DNA from: Luteibacter aegosomaticola
GTDB lineage: Bacteria > Pseudomonadota > Gammaproteobacteria > Xanthomonadales > Rhodanobacteraceae
Assembly: GCF_023078475.1 (NCBI RefSeq)
Contig: NZ_CP095741.1
Location: 3,038,001-3,102,000, forward strand
Length of the DNA stretch: 64,000 nucleotides
Direction: 5' to 3'
Under the pieces are notes generated by a model that saw nothing but the letters and a program-made list of their open reading frames with translations, was not told the origin of the DNA and did no database searches. Shown here piece by piece: positions 1-8,975 of the stretch (its first letter is position 1; each line of letters begins with the position of its first letter). The position numbers and the translations under genes are program-made.

Positions 1-1
1 C

Positions 2-475
2 CTCAAGGATGATCGTGAACCAGATCAGGTCGAAGCCTTTGAGGAATGCAGGCTCGGAGCGAGCGGTCTCGCCGACGCAGACCACGTCACTGTGAGGGCC
101 GGCGATCACTTCGGACCTTCCGTGATCGCAGAAGGCGGCAGACCACCGCTTGATGGCAAGTATTTCGAAGCCAAATCGAATCAAGCTAGCTTCCCCCTTC
201 AAGTTAGTTTTTCGGTAAAGGATGACTTCAATAGTTTTTGGGAGAAACTCCGATTCAGGTGCGTGACGAACCTGCCCCCAGGCTCTTTACAAATCACGGG
301 CTCGCCTGGCCCGACCAAAGTTGATATCGACCACGAGAATTCGCTCGTAACGATTGTCCCCGACAACACCTTTGGCTATTTCACTAGCATGCAAATCTTC
401 ACAAACGAAGGGAGCGATGGCATTTCCGTAGCGATCGACGACATCGAGATCTGGTACCACCGCAGGGGACCGTAA
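2..475 (+). CDS. C-terminal part of an unrecognised protein, cut by the left edge
   Basis: The reading frame is open from the first bases of the window to a TAA at 473-475, so this is probably the 3' end of a longer gene. A GTG at 92 could be an internal start, but nothing upstream favours it. The last ~110 residues alternate polar and hydrophobic residues and end in an acidic/aromatic stretch (IDDIEIWY), as in a beta-sandwich domain of the carbohydrate-binding or jelly-roll kind. No family can be named. No signal peptide or catalytic motif is visible in the part present. It reads rightward into a repeat-rich region. Confidence 0.5.
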   Translation, partial: LKDDREPDQVEAFEECRLGASGLADADHVTVRAGDHFGPSVIAEGGRPPLDGKYFEAKSNQASFPLQVSFSVKDDFNSFWEKLRFRCVTNLPPGSLQITGSPGPTKVDIDHENSLVTIVPDNTFGYFTSMQIFTNEGSDGISVAIDDIEIWYHRRGP

Positions 476-492
476 CCTTCACGAGCTCCATA

Positions 493-519
493 GGCTAGCG
501 ACACGGCTGCGGTTACGCC
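493..519 (-). pseudogene. Remnant resembling the 3' end of the adjacent GGDEF gene
   Basis: On the minus strand this stretch would encode RNRSRVASL, matching the last residues RNRSRIASL of the cyclase ending at 1083. About 24 of 27 bases agree with 1088-1114. The similarity fades further upstream and no GGDEF motif is left. It looks like a relic of a duplicated or recombined paralogue. The match is too short to exclude convergence. Confidence 0.35.
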
Positions 520-630
520 GGTTCGATACGGCTCGCCTTCGGCTTCGCGTCGCTCGGCTTACGCCATCGCTTTCGCGCTCGGACATACTGAGGTTGCGTG
601 AGGGGAAAGCCACCGCGGCCGTCACGGCTG

Positions 631-769
631 CTGTAGGAGCCCACCCTGTGGGCGACATCTTTCGCCTCAACGCTCAGACCCTCTCGCACGGCACGATGAT
701 CAAGGGTCAGACGCCGCAAGATCCGGGGCTTTCCGCGAACGGCGTCGCCCACAGGGTGGGCTCCTACAG
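631..769. repeat. REP-type inverted pair (BIME-like)
   Basis: A GTAGGAGCCCACCCTGTGGGCGAC unit at 634-657 is mirrored by its reverse complement at 744-767. Each unit contains its own small hairpin (CCCAC/GTGGG), and the two units can pair with each other. The same unit recurs at five places in the window, always between genes. This is the typical form of a REP/BIME family moved by a RAYT transposase; no RAYT gene is in the window. Confidence 0.85.
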
Positions 770-869
770 AGACGCCGCTGGCCTGTCGGTGGTTTGCACC
801 TCGAACGACAGGGCCTGCCGCCACAGCCATGTCGACGGCTCTCCGCCCACACCACCTCAGTGTGTCCGG

Positions 870-1009
870 GAGGCCTTGGGGCCCACCCTCGAGGCGAGTT
901 CCGCACAAGAGAGCGGCCGTAGGCCTAATTAATACATCTGCCGCGGAGCGGCACTCCTTTACGAACGCGGAGGACCTGTCTGAGCAGCGAGGGTGGGCCC
1001 CAAGGCCTC
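870..1009. repeat. 22-bp perfect inverted repeat around a 96-bp spacer
   Basis: GAGGCCTTGGGGCCCACCCTCG at 870-891 is the exact reverse complement of 988-1009. The arms are unrelated to the common GTAGGAGC repeat next to it and I saw no other copy. The spacer has no coding potential. It could be a small MITE-like element or a second REP class. Confidence 0.6.
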
Positions 1010-1082
1010 TTTCCTGAGACGTCCGAGCGCGAGGCGGCGCCAGCCGCTCAACACATGCATTCGCTTCAGCGAATGAACCGAC

Positions 1083-4000
1083 TCAAAGGCTGGCGATACG
1101 ACTGCGGTTACGCCCGTCGTTCTTCGCCTCGTATAGCGCCTCGTCAGCGCGGCCAAGCAGCGAATTCAGGGATTCCGGCGCGCGCCACATCGCTACGCCC
1201 GCGCTTACCGTAATGCGGATACGGTAATCGCCATGCACGATCACCTGCGACGCCAGCGCATGGCGCACTCGCTCCGTGATATCCAGCGCGTGCTCCGCCA
1301 GCGCACCCGGCAAGCACAGGATGAACTCCTCGCCGCCAAAGCGACCCGCCAGGTCATCCGCACGGCACATCGACGAAATCACTCGCATCGTCTCGCGGAT
1401 CACCGTATCGCCTGCCAGATGGCCGAACGTATCGTTCACGGTCTTGAAGTCATCGATATCGAGCAACACCATGCTGAACGGAATGCCATCCGTCGCCGCG
1501 CCCTGGCGCACGCGCTCCGCCTGCTCCAGGAAGCGGCGGCGGTTCAACGAACCCGTCAGCTCATCGGTTCCCGCCAGATGGTCGAGGCGCTCATTCGCCG
1601 CCTTCAGGTCACGCGTACGTGCCTCGACCTGCGCCTGTAGCAGCTCGGCACGGCGGCGCAGGTACAGCGTCCGCAGATACACGAGACCGAAGAACATCGC
1701 CACGGCCACCGCTACGCCAAGCAGCAAGGTCCATGGGCTCTCGTACCAGCGCGGCACCACCTCGACACGCACCGAGGTCTCGATCGTGCGCGCATCCAGT
1801 CCGCGCATGGTCGCGCGCAGGCGAAGTGTGTACGTGCCGCTGGCGAGGTTCGTGTAAATGGCGCTCGGCGGGATGCCGCGGGCCACTTCGTTCCACGCGT
1901 TATCCGTGTCGTCCATGCGGTACGCGTAATGGGTCTCCTGCGGCGCGCGGAAATCCAGCAGCGCGAAGTCAACGCGCAGGTTCCGGCCGTCACCATCGAG
2001 CTTTATCCGGCCACCCTCTTCCGGTAGCTGCGCCAGCGGCACGGACTTATCGTTCATGGCGATATGGGTCACTGCCAGCTGCGGTGTCGCCACCTGCGGC
2101 GCCACCCAGTACGGACGCACAACCGTCAGGCCGCCGAGGCCGCCGAACATCAGCTCACCACCCGGCGCCTCGGCCGCGGCTCGGTGGATATAGCTCGGGA
2201 TGCGCAGGCCATCGCGAATGCCCAGGTCGAACACCCGGTGGCTGGCCGCATCGACCATGGCCACGCCATTTGCCATCGACGCCCAGACGCGGTCGTCATG
2301 ATCGACCAGCAGCGCATTGATCTTGGTATTGACCAGCCCCTCGCGCGCGCCGATCAGGCCAAAGCGGAACGGCCCGCGCTCCTTGAAATCATCGAGGTAG
2401 GCGATGCCACCGAACGTGCCCAGCCACAGCCGGTGATGCGAATCAAACGCCATCGAACCGGTGTAATCCTGCGGCAGGCTTTTCGGGTCCGCCGGCTCAT
2501 GGCGGATGTTCACGAAACCCGGCTCGCCGTCGTACGAGACGCTGATGCCGCTGATGGTGGCGAACCACCACGAATGCGCCATGCGCACGATGTGGCGAAC
2601 CTGGTCGCCGACCAGGCTATGCGGATCCTTGTCGTCGTGCCGCATCTGGCGCAACGCGCCGGAGACCGTGTCGTAACGGAACAGCCCATCGTAGGTACCG
2701 ATGAGCAGGTCGTTGCCATCGCGCTGCATGGAAAGGATGAGCCGGCCATCCAGGCTCGGGATCATCGAGCTCTGCAAGGCGAAGGTATTCGGGTCGATCC
2801 GCGAGACGCCCTGTGCACCCGCCCAGATCGAACCATCCGGCGCCACGACGAAGGCCTGCACATCGCGCTCGGCCTGCTCGCCGCCGAGCTGCAGGTGGCG
2901 CATGCCGCCGCTACCCAGATCGAGCACGTCCACGCGGCCCATGCCCAGGCCGAGCCAGATCCGACCGCGCGGATCGACGAACACCGAGTGGACGTTGGCG
3001 TTCGACAAGGTGTGCGACTGCAACGGCGAAGGCAGCACCGAGAAGACCTTGCGGCCGTTCGGGTCATAGTGCGCGGCGCCGAGTTCGGTGGCGACCCAGA
3101 TGTTGCCCGTGCGGTCCTGGAAGATATCGCGCGTGATGTCGCCGGGGAGCGACGAAGCCATGGCCGCATCGTGCGAGAGCGCGCGCAGCTGCCCGGTGTT
3201 GAAGTCGTAGGTGACGACGCCCGCGCCATCGGTGGCCGCCCACAACACGTGCTCCGGGGTCTCGCGGAACGCACGGATGGTGCGGCGGCGGGCCAGGCCG
3301 GTCTTGCCCGAATAACCGGGCACGAGGTGGCCGTGCCCATCCGGGGTGATGTACACCGCGCCGGACTGCCCGGTGCCGACCCACATGCGGTTCTTGCTGT
3401 CCTGGTACAGCGCCCAGACCTGATCGTGCAGGATCGCATCGATCTCGGGATCGCTCGACACGACACGCTCGAAATGACCGCCGGGCTTGCGGATGAACAC
3501 GCCGTTGTCCAGGCCGACCCAGAGATTGCCTGCGTGATCTTCCGCCACCATGAACGTGCGCGGCACCATCGAACGGTCGTCGCCGGGCTGGCCCGTGACA
3601 TGGGTGATCTCGCCCGTCGACAGCTTCAGCCGGTCCAGGCCGCCTTCGGTGGCGATCCAGAAGATGTCCGGGTCGCTCGACCGGGCGATGGCAAACACCT
3701 TGCCATTGGCCGTGCCGCCCTTCCCCACCGGGTAAAGGTGGAAGCGCACGGTCTTCGGGTCGAAGCGCAGCAGGCCACCGGCATTGGTGCCAACGAGCAG
3801 GCCACCATCATCCAGCGGCATCAGCGCGCGGACATAGGCATCGGGCAACACGGCGCCGCCGTACGAATCCGGTTCCTGGCCGAACACCTGCATGCGGTAG
3901 CCGTCGTACCGGGCGAGGCCGCCGAACGTGCCGATCCAGATCACGCCGGCCTTGTCCTGGACGATGGCCGTGGTCGTGGAATGCGGCAGGCCATCGGCGA

Positions 4001-4172
4001 CGCCCACGGTATCGAACCACGCTGTCTCGTAAGCGGCCCAGGGATCGACGGCCACATGCTGGGCTACCTGCGCCGTGGCGCTGCCCATGCACAACATAGA
4101 GGTGACAAAGACAACGACGAGGGCGCGCAACAGCAGGAAGCGGAAGGGCCGGTTCGAGCGATCAGCCTGCAT
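1083..4172 (-). CDS. Membrane diguanylate cyclase with two-component-regulator propeller sensor
   Basis: About 1029 residues. An N-terminal signal/anchor (LLLRALVVVFVTSMLCMGSATA) is followed by ~700 residues of Reg_prop beta-propeller repeats (GVIWIGTFGGLARYDG, NLWVGLDNG, RIWLGLG), then a Y_Y_Y domain, a membrane helix near residues 812-835, a coiled coil and a C-terminal GGDEF domain. The active site is RFGGEEF (about residues 943-949), and RADD five residues before it is an intact RxxD product-inhibition site. A periplasmic propeller probably senses a ligand and controls c-di-GMP synthesis. I chose the ATG at 4172, which overlaps the upstream GGDEF-EAL stop by 11 bp and leads straight into the signal sequence; an ATG at 4208 would extend it. 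The overlap suggests translational coupling. Confidence 0.88.
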   Translation of the reverse strand: MQADRSNRPFRFLLLRALVVVFVTSMLCMGSATAQVAQHVAVDPWAAYETAWFDTVGVADGLPHSTTTAIVQDKAGVIWIGTFGGLARYDGYRMQVFGQEPDSYGGAVLPDAYVRALMPLDDGGLLVGTNAGGLLRFDPKTVRFHLYPVGKGGTANGKVFAIARSSDPDIFWIATEGGLDRLKLSTGEITHVTGQPGDDRSMVPRTFMVAEDHAGNLWVGLDNGVFIRKPGGHFERVVSSDPEIDAILHDQVWALYQDSKNRMWVGTGQSGAVYITPDGHGHLVPGYSGKTGLARRRTIRAFRETPEHVLWAATDGAGVVTYDFNTGQLRALSHDAAMASSLPGDITRDIFQDRTGNIWVATELGAAHYDPNGRKVFSVLPSPLQSHTLSNANVHSVFVDPRGRIWLGLGMGRVDVLDLGSGGMRHLQLGGEQAERDVQAFVVAPDGSIWAGAQGVSRIDPNTFALQSSMIPSLDGRLILSMQRDGNDLLIGTYDGLFRYDTVSGALRQMRHDDKDPHSLVGDQVRHIVRMAHSWWFATISGISVSYDGEPGFVNIRHEPADPKSLPQDYTGSMAFDSHHRLWLGTFGGIAYLDDFKERGPFRFGLIGAREGLVNTKINALLVDHDDRVWASMANGVAMVDAASHRVFDLGIRDGLRIPSYIHRAAAEAPGGELMFGGLGGLTVVRPYWVAPQVATPQLAVTHIAMNDKSVPLAQLPEEGGRIKLDGDGRNLRVDFALLDFRAPQETHYAYRMDDTDNAWNEVARGIPPSAIYTNLASGTYTLRLRATMRGLDARTIETSVRVEVVPRWYESPWTLLLGVAVAVAMFFGLVYLRTLYLRRRAELLQAQVEARTRDLKAANERLDHLAGTDELTGSLNRRRFLEQAERVRQGAATDGIPFSMVLLDIDDFKTVNDTFGHLAGDTVIRETMRVISSMCRADDLAGRFGGEEFILCLPGALAEHALDITERVRHALASQVIVHGDYRIRITVSAGVAMWRAPESLNSLLGRADEALYEAKNDGRNRSRIASL

Positions 4173-5679
4173 AAGCCATCGAAGGGTCGAGGTAACGGCT
4201 GAACGCATCGGCCGTCATGGGGCGCGCGAAGAAATAGCCCTGGCCGATATCGCAGCCCAGCCCGCGCAGCCAATCGGCCTGCGCTTCGGTTTCCACGCCC
4301 TCGGCGATGGTCCGCATGTTGAGTTTCTTGGCGAGGCCCACGATGGCCTCGGTGATCTCGCGATCGGCCAGGTTCGAATCGCTGCCGCGCACGAAGCTCT
4401 GGTCGATCTTGATCGTGCCCACCGGCAACTCGCGCAGATGGCTGAGGTTCCAGTAGCCCGCGCCGAAGTCGTCGATGAGCAGGTCGAACCCGTGCGAACG
4501 CAGCTTCACCAGCTGGCGCATCGTTTCTTCCGGCTCGCGCATGGCGGTGGATTCGGTGAGCTCGAAGCGGATACGGGTGGGGTCCACCCCGAACGAGCGG
4601 ACGACCCGGTGCAGCGTTTCAACGAACGCAGGGCGACTCAGCTCGTGCATCGAGAGGTTGATCGCCACGTAATCCACGAAGCGGGCCGCCTTGTCCCAGG
4701 CCTGGACCTGCGCCAGCACGGCGCGCAACACGTACTCGCCCAGCGCATGGATAAGGCCCGAGCGCTCGGCGACCGCCACGAACACGCTGGGCGGCACATC
4801 GCCGCGCACGGGATGGTGCCAGCGCGCCAGCGCTTCGACCCCGGCCAGGCTGCCATCGTGCAGGTTGCGCTTGGGCTGGTACTCCACATCGAGTTCGCCG
4901 CGCTGCAGTGCCTCGCGCAACTCCACGGTGAGGGCCAGGCGCTCGCGCGCGGCCTCGAGCATCCCTTCTTCGTAGAAACGGAAATCCGCCTTGCCGGTTT
5001 CCTTCACCGCGTACATGGCGGCATCGGCATTACGGATGAGCGCCTCGGCTTCATGGCCGTCCTGCGGTGCGATGGCGATCCCGATGCTGGGGCTCACCGC
5101 GACCAGCTGGCCGGCGACATTCACGGGCTGGGAGACCAGGTCGAGCACCTTGCGGCACACGCGCACCAGGTTTTCCATGCCACCGTAGGATTTCACCACC
5201 ACCACGAATTCGTCGCCGCCGAAGCGCGACACCGTGTCGCGCTCCCGGACGCTGCTGCGCAGCGAGGTCGCCACGGCACGCAGGAAGGTATCGCCTGCCT
5301 CGTGGCCCAGGGTGTCGTTGATCGACTTGAAGCCGTCGAGGTCGATGAACATGACCGCCAGCACCGCGCCGCCTGGTTGCGCCAGGGCTTCTTCCAGCTC
5401 GCGCATGAGGAAGGCACGGTTGGGCAAGCCCGTAAGGTTGTCGTGGTAGGCGTGGAACGCGAGGGCCCGGCGGGCTTCCTCACGGGGATCCTTCAACCGG
5501 GCGTTCAGCTTGCGGCGCTGGGTCATCAGCATGGCGATGACCACGGAGGCCACCGCGAAAACGACCACGAGCGACACCAGCCAGCCAAAACCGGCGCCGC
5601 TGGTGCTGAATCCGGAACAGCTGGTCCCGCCCGGCCCCGCAAAGGGCCAGCGTGCGCAGTTCGAGACGGCATGGCGCAT
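4162..5679 (-). CDS. Membrane-anchored GGDEF-EAL c-di-GMP protein
   Basis: About 505 residues: a short N-terminal segment, one membrane helix (LVSLVVVFAVASVVIAML), a GGDEF domain with SRFGGDEF and RxxD inhibition site (RERD), then an EAL domain. The EAL residues look intact: VEALARW, NLSMHEL, ELTEST, DDFGAGY, KIDQSF and AEGVET. Both synthase and phosphodiesterase activities are therefore possible. It lies directly upstream of and overlaps the propeller cyclase, so the pair probably works on one signal. The periplasmic part is unusually short (~30 residues) for this class, so it may have lost a sensor domain. The start is uncertain: ATG 5679 is preferred, with an ORF reaching 5745. Confidence 0.85.
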   Translation of the reverse strand: MRHAVSNCARWPFAGPGGTSCSGFSTSGAGFGWLVSLVVVFAVASVVIAMLMTQRRKLNARLKDPREEARRALAFHAYHDNLTGLPNRAFLMRELEEALAQPGGAVLAVMFIDLDGFKSINDTLGHEAGDTFLRAVATSLRSSVRERDTVSRFGGDEFVVVVKSYGGMENLVRVCRKVLDLVSQPVNVAGQLVAVSPSIGIAIAPQDGHEAEALIRNADAAMYAVKETGKADFRFYEEGMLEAARERLALTVELREALQRGELDVEYQPKRNLHDGSLAGVEALARWHHPVRGDVPPSVFVAVAERSGLIHALGEYVLRAVLAQVQAWDKAARFVDYVAINLSMHELSRPAFVETLHRVVRSFGVDPTRIRFELTESTAMREPEETMRQLVKLRSHGFDLLIDDFGAGYWNLSHLRELPVGTIKIDQSFVRGSDSNLADREITEAIVGLAKKLNMRTIAEGVETEAQADWLRGLGCDIGQGYFFARPMTADAFSRYLDPSMAYAG

Positions 5680-5862
5680 GCCGTTTTCGACGCTAGTTGT
5701 CAGCACGCCTCGCTCCGGCCTGGCTTTGCCAGGCGGTGGGACCAACCAAACATTGTGACCTCGCCGGGGGGGGAGTCTTGGGGAAAGCCCGGTCGAGATA
5801 CGACTCGTCCGGGTTTATCGGCCAATGACACCTTGAACTTTAGTGCCCCGCCCTACCGCATA

Positions 5863-5892
5863 CCGCCGTCTTCACATTCAGTGAGACGGCGG
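5863..5892 (-). terminator. Stable hairpin after the S9 peptidase gene
   Basis: CCGCCGTCT (5863-5871) pairs with AGACGGCGG (5884-5892), extended by CAC/GTG around a short loop. It follows the stop of the minus-strand peptidase gene by about 60 bp. There is no U-tract, so it may be a processing or weak termination signal. The rest of 5680-5955 shows only a run of nine G at 5766-5774. Confidence 0.4.
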
Positions 5893-5955
5893 GTCCGACA
5901 CGCATGATGCGTTGTCGGCGGAAAAACGCAATCCGTGCCGTTCGTCCGGGGTGGC

Positions 5956-8016
5956 TCAGCCGCCCTTGGCGGGTGCCGCGAGATACGTATCGAACCAGGC
6001 CAGGGCGCGGGCCAGGACGTCACGGCGGCTGGCATCGCGGGCAAAACCGTGGCCCTCGCCCGGGTAGACCACCAGCGAGGTGGGCACGCCCTGGGCGCGC
6101 AGGGCGTGCCAGAACTCGAACGACTGCGGGGCCGGGGTCTCGGCATCACGCTCGCCCACCACCACGAGGGTCGGGGTCTTCACGTTCTTGATGTAGTTAA
6201 TGGCGGAGCTCTTGCCGTAAACGCCCGGATCGTCATACACCGAGGCGCCGAAATACGGCTTCATCCACTGGTCGATCAGGTTCTGGCCGTAGTAACTCTG
6301 CCAGTTCGAGATGCCGGCACCGGCCACCGCCGCCTTGAAGCGGTCGGTCTGGGTCACGGCGAACATGGTCATGAAGCCGCCGTAGCTCCAGCCGGTGAGG
6401 CCAAGGCGCTTGTCGTCGACCGGGTGGGTCTTTTCGATCGTGTCCACGCCGGCAAGGGCATCCCGAAGGTCGCCGTAGCCGAAGTCCTTGCGGTTGGCCT
6501 GGACGAATGCCTCGCCCTGGCCGTAGCTGCCACGCGGGTTAGGCATGAAGACGAAGTAGCCGAGCGCCGAGAGCGGCGCCGCGCCGTAGCCCGGGCCGGG
6601 CCAGCGCGGGAGCACCGCAGCCGCCGGGCCGCCATGGATCGACACGATCATGCCGTAGCGCTTGGCCGGGTCGTAATTGGCCGGGTACAGGAGCCAGCCC
6701 TGCACATCATGGCCTTCATTTTTCCAGGTGATCGATTCCGCCTTGCCCCACGAGGGCTTGAGGCCTTCGTTGAACGAGGTCACCGCCACCGGGGCGGCCT
6801 TGCCGGCCAGGTCGGCCACGAGCACTTCCACCGGCTTGTCGAACGAGCTGGCGACAAAGGCGGCGTGGCTGTGGTCCTGGGTAAGCGAGAGCGACATCGA
6901 CAGACGGCCATCGCTCAACGACATAGGCAGGTCGAACAGCGTGGTCGGCGTCGCGTCGCCGCTGGCAGGCACGGCGTAGCTGGAAACACGGCTGGCGCCC
7001 GCCACCTGCTCGGAGACGACCATGCGGTCGTTGGCCGCCCACGAGAGCCAGACCGGCGTGGTGTGCGTGCCCGGGGTGATGTCCTGCGGGGTACCGCCCG
7101 TCGACGGCACGGTCCAGATATCGCCGCCGGTGGAACCCTGGTCGCTCATGAGGCCACCGATGAAGGCGATCCGCGACCCGTCCGGGGAGAAGCGCGGCAC
7201 CGCGACCTGCAGGTCCTTCAACGGACCCTGCAAGGCATTGGTGTCGACGATGACGGTGCCCTTGGCACCTTCGCTGGCCGGCTGGACGTAGAGCTTGGCC
7301 ACCCACCAGTTGTTATCGCCCGGCGGCGGCGCCGCGACATAGGCGATGCGCGTGGCGTCGTCGGAGAACGCGTACTCGTAAACATGCAGGCCCGCCGGGG
7401 TCAGCACGTGGATCGCGCCGCCGGTAGCGGCGACCGATGCCACCTGCTGCACCTCGAGGCCCTCGACGCCGATCTCGCCGAGCTGCGGCTTGGCCGCGGC
7501 GGTAGCGCTCGCGCGGCGGGTCGCGTTGGGCACGTAGAGGAAGCCGAGCTGCTTGCCATCGGCCGACCATTCCAGGCCACTGACGTAACCGGTGAGGTGG
7601 GTCAGGCGCTGCGCGGGCGCCTTGGTGGCGATATCGACCACCTGGATGTCGTTCTGCTTACCCTCTTCCACACCGGCGCCCTTGCCGCCGCAATCGGAAA
7701 GGAAGGCCAGGTGCTTCGAATCGGGTGCCCAGGCCACGCTGGATTCACTGCAGCCCTTGGTGGCGGTGATGCGGCGGGCATTGCGGCCATCGGCGTCGGC
7801 CACCTGCACCACCGGCTTGCCGTCGGTCTTCACCGACCAGGCCAGGTGCTTGCCATCGGGCGAGAGCGCCACGGAACCCACCATGCGCACCTTGGTGAGT
7901 CCATCGAGGATGGCAGCGATGCGCGGATCGTCGGCTTTCGGGGCGGGGGCCTGTTCGGCCTGGGCGGCGGTGGCACAGGCAAGCGCGACGGCGGCGGCGA
8001 TCCAGGTTGTACGCAT
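5956..8016 (-). CDS. Secreted S9 family prolyl oligopeptidase/dipeptidyl peptidase
   Basis: 686 residues with a clear signal peptide (MRTTWIAAAVALACATAAQA). The first ~400 residues form the WD40-like beta-propeller of S9 peptidases (SPDGKHLAWS, APDSKHLAFL, SADGKQLGFL, SPDGSRIAFIGG). The C-terminal alpha/beta-hydrolase domain carries the catalytic serine in GWSYGGFM (near residue 543), an aspartate in GERDAE and a histidine in GEGHGF. It is likely a periplasmic or secreted peptidase acting on short peptides. It is monocistronic, with a REP-type palindrome just upstream of its start and a hairpin downstream. Confidence 0.92.
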   Translation of the reverse strand: MRTTWIAAAVALACATAAQAEQAPAPKADDPRIAAILDGLTKVRMVGSVALSPDGKHLAWSVKTDGKPVVQVADADGRNARRITATKGCSESSVAWAPDSKHLAFLSDCGGKGAGVEEGKQNDIQVVDIATKAPAQRLTHLTGYVSGLEWSADGKQLGFLYVPNATRRASATAAAKPQLGEIGVEGLEVQQVASVAATGGAIHVLTPAGLHVYEYAFSDDATRIAYVAAPPPGDNNWWVAKLYVQPASEGAKGTVIVDTNALQGPLKDLQVAVPRFSPDGSRIAFIGGLMSDQGSTGGDIWTVPSTGGTPQDITPGTHTTPVWLSWAANDRMVVSEQVAGASRVSSYAVPASGDATPTTLFDLPMSLSDGRLSMSLSLTQDHSHAAFVASSFDKPVEVLVADLAGKAAPVAVTSFNEGLKPSWGKAESITWKNEGHDVQGWLLYPANYDPAKRYGMIVSIHGGPAAAVLPRWPGPGYGAAPLSALGYFVFMPNPRGSYGQGEAFVQANRKDFGYGDLRDALAGVDTIEKTHPVDDKRLGLTGWSYGGFMTMFAVTQTDRFKAAVAGAGISNWQSYYGQNLIDQWMKPYFGASVYDDPGVYGKSSAINYIKNVKTPTLVVVGERDAETPAPQSFEFWHALRAQGVPTSLVVYPGEGHGFARDASRRDVLARALAWFDTYLAAPAKGG

Positions 8017-8031
8017 CGGTTTGGCTCAGGA

Positions 8032-8079
8032 CGTGTAGGAGCCGTGAAACCTACCACACCCGGGCCGTGCTCCTACACG
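8032..8079. repeat. REP-type palindrome overlapping the GNAT stop codon
   Basis: CGTGTAGGAGC (8032-8042) and GCTCCTACACG (8069-8079) are an exact 11-bp inverted pair. The TAG stop of the GNAT gene (8073-8075 on the minus strand) lies inside the GTGTAGGAGC arm, so the repeat supplies the end of the coding sequence. It sits between two minus-strand genes. Confidence 0.7.
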
Positions 8080-8363
8080 AGCAGGTTCCGGTACTCGGTG
8101 TTGCGCTCGAACCAGCGGACGGCGTAGGAACACGCGGGGTGCACCTTCCAGCCATTGTCGGCGGCCACCTCGACCGCCCGGCGGGTCAGCAGGTTGGCGA
8201 TGCCGCGCCCGGCGACAGCCTCGGGCACACCGGTATGGGTGATGGTCATGGTCTTCCCATCAAGCCGGTAATCCAGCTCGCATTCGTGGCCATCCACGTT
8301 CGCCAGGAACACCGTGTTACCGCGGTCGTGGTGGATTTCCAGCGGTTTCGGGTTCGCACTCAT
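8073..8363 (-). CDS. Small GNAT-type N-acetyltransferase (YjdJ-like)
   Basis: 96 residues from the ATG at 8363, which has a GGAGAG ribosome-binding site 8 bases upstream; a longer frame to 8441 has none. The short single-domain GNAT form is typical of the YjdJ family: a DGKTMTITHTGVPEAVAGRGIANLL core containing the acetyl-CoA loop (GRGIANLL), then HPACSYAVRWFERN. Members are about 90-100 residues, with unknown substrates. The stop codon is provided by the adjoining repeat. Confidence 0.85.
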   Translation of the reverse strand: MSANPKPLEIHHDRGNTVFLANVDGHECELDYRLDGKTMTITHTGVPEAVAGRGIANLLTRRAVEVAADNGWKVHPACSYAVRWFERNTEYRNLLV

Positions 8364-8489
8364 CGTCGTTCTCTCCAAGCCAGCTCGGGCGCGCTTTCGC
8401 ATTCTGTCGATGGACGGCGCGCTAGCGTCGTCGATGGCCAAGCATGCGCGCCTTCACGAGCACAATCCATCACCCACCGGAGAAGCATC

Positions 8490-8915
8490 ATGCAGAAATG
8501 GGGCAAGGCAGTCTGGACCGGCAATATCAAGGAAGGCCAGGGGCTCATCTCGAGCCAGACCGGGGTACTCAAGGATGCACCCTATGGCTTCGCCTCGCGC
8601 TTCGAGGATGGGCCGGGCAGCAATCCCGAAGAATTGCTCGGGGCGGCGCACGCCGCATGCTTCACCATGGCGCTGTCATTGATGCTGGGGAATAACGGCC
8701 TCACCGCCAACCGCATCGAAACCAAGGCCGACGTCACCCTCGCAAAAGATGGCGAAGGCTTTTCGATCACCAAGGTGCACCTGACGACGAAGGCGCAGAT
8801 CCCCGGCACCGACCAGGCGAAATTCGCCGAGATTGCCCGGCAGGCGAAGGAAGGCTGCCCGGTCTCCAAGGTACTGAAGGCCGAGATCACCATGGACGCT
8901 ACGCTGGAGGCGTAA
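8490..8915 (+). CDS. osmC: OsmC family peroxiredoxin
   Basis: 141 residues starting at the ATG preceded by GGAGA. Two conserved cysteines (AACFTMAL and EGCPVSKVL) and the GGSNPEEL-like GPGSNPEELLGAAH segment identify the OsmC group, which reduces organic hydroperoxides in the cytoplasm using dihydrolipoyl thiols. The opening MQKWGKAVWTG matches OsmC rather than Ohr. It stands alone on the plus strand, divergent from the GNAT gene. A second member of the superfamily lies at 54063. Confidence 0.92.
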   Translation: MQKWGKAVWTGNIKEGQGLISSQTGVLKDAPYGFASRFEDGPGSNPEELLGAAHAACFTMALSLMLGNNGLTANRIETKADVTLAKDGEGFSITKVHLTTKAQIPGTDQAKFAEIARQAKEGCPVSKVLKAEITMDATLEA

Positions 8916-8975
8916 ACTGCCTGCGCCGCCGGGTGGCCCGGCGGCGTTTCCGGCTGCCTGGGATACCAAACGCAC

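Larger units (their letters stand above)
476..1082. other. Intergenic region of 600 bp built from palindromic repeats
   Basis: No convincing gene is present; short open frames here cross the repeats. It holds a REP pair (631-769), a separate 22-bp inverted repeat (870-891 with 988-1009), and at 493-519 a short copy of the 3' end of the neighbouring diguanylate cyclase gene. It looks like a place where mobile palindromes and decayed gene fragments collect. Confidence 0.6.

Noticed and set aside
2064..4202. 712-codon open frame on the plus strand opposite the propeller cyclase
   Set aside because: It is antisense to a gene with clear domains and is a product of high GC content; its composition (His, Arg, Ala) is that of a shadow frame.
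5766..5774. Run of nine G as a phase-variable tract
   Set aside because: It lies outside any gene and not in an obvious promoter spacer, so no switching role can be supported.
4075..5907. 610-codon plus-strand frame opposite the GGDEF-EAL gene
   Set aside because: Antisense shadow; the minus strand carries intact GGDEF and EAL catalytic motifs.
5935..8127. 730-codon plus-strand frame opposite the S9 peptidase
   Set aside because: Antisense shadow of a well-supported peptidase gene, with no domain or ribosome-binding site.
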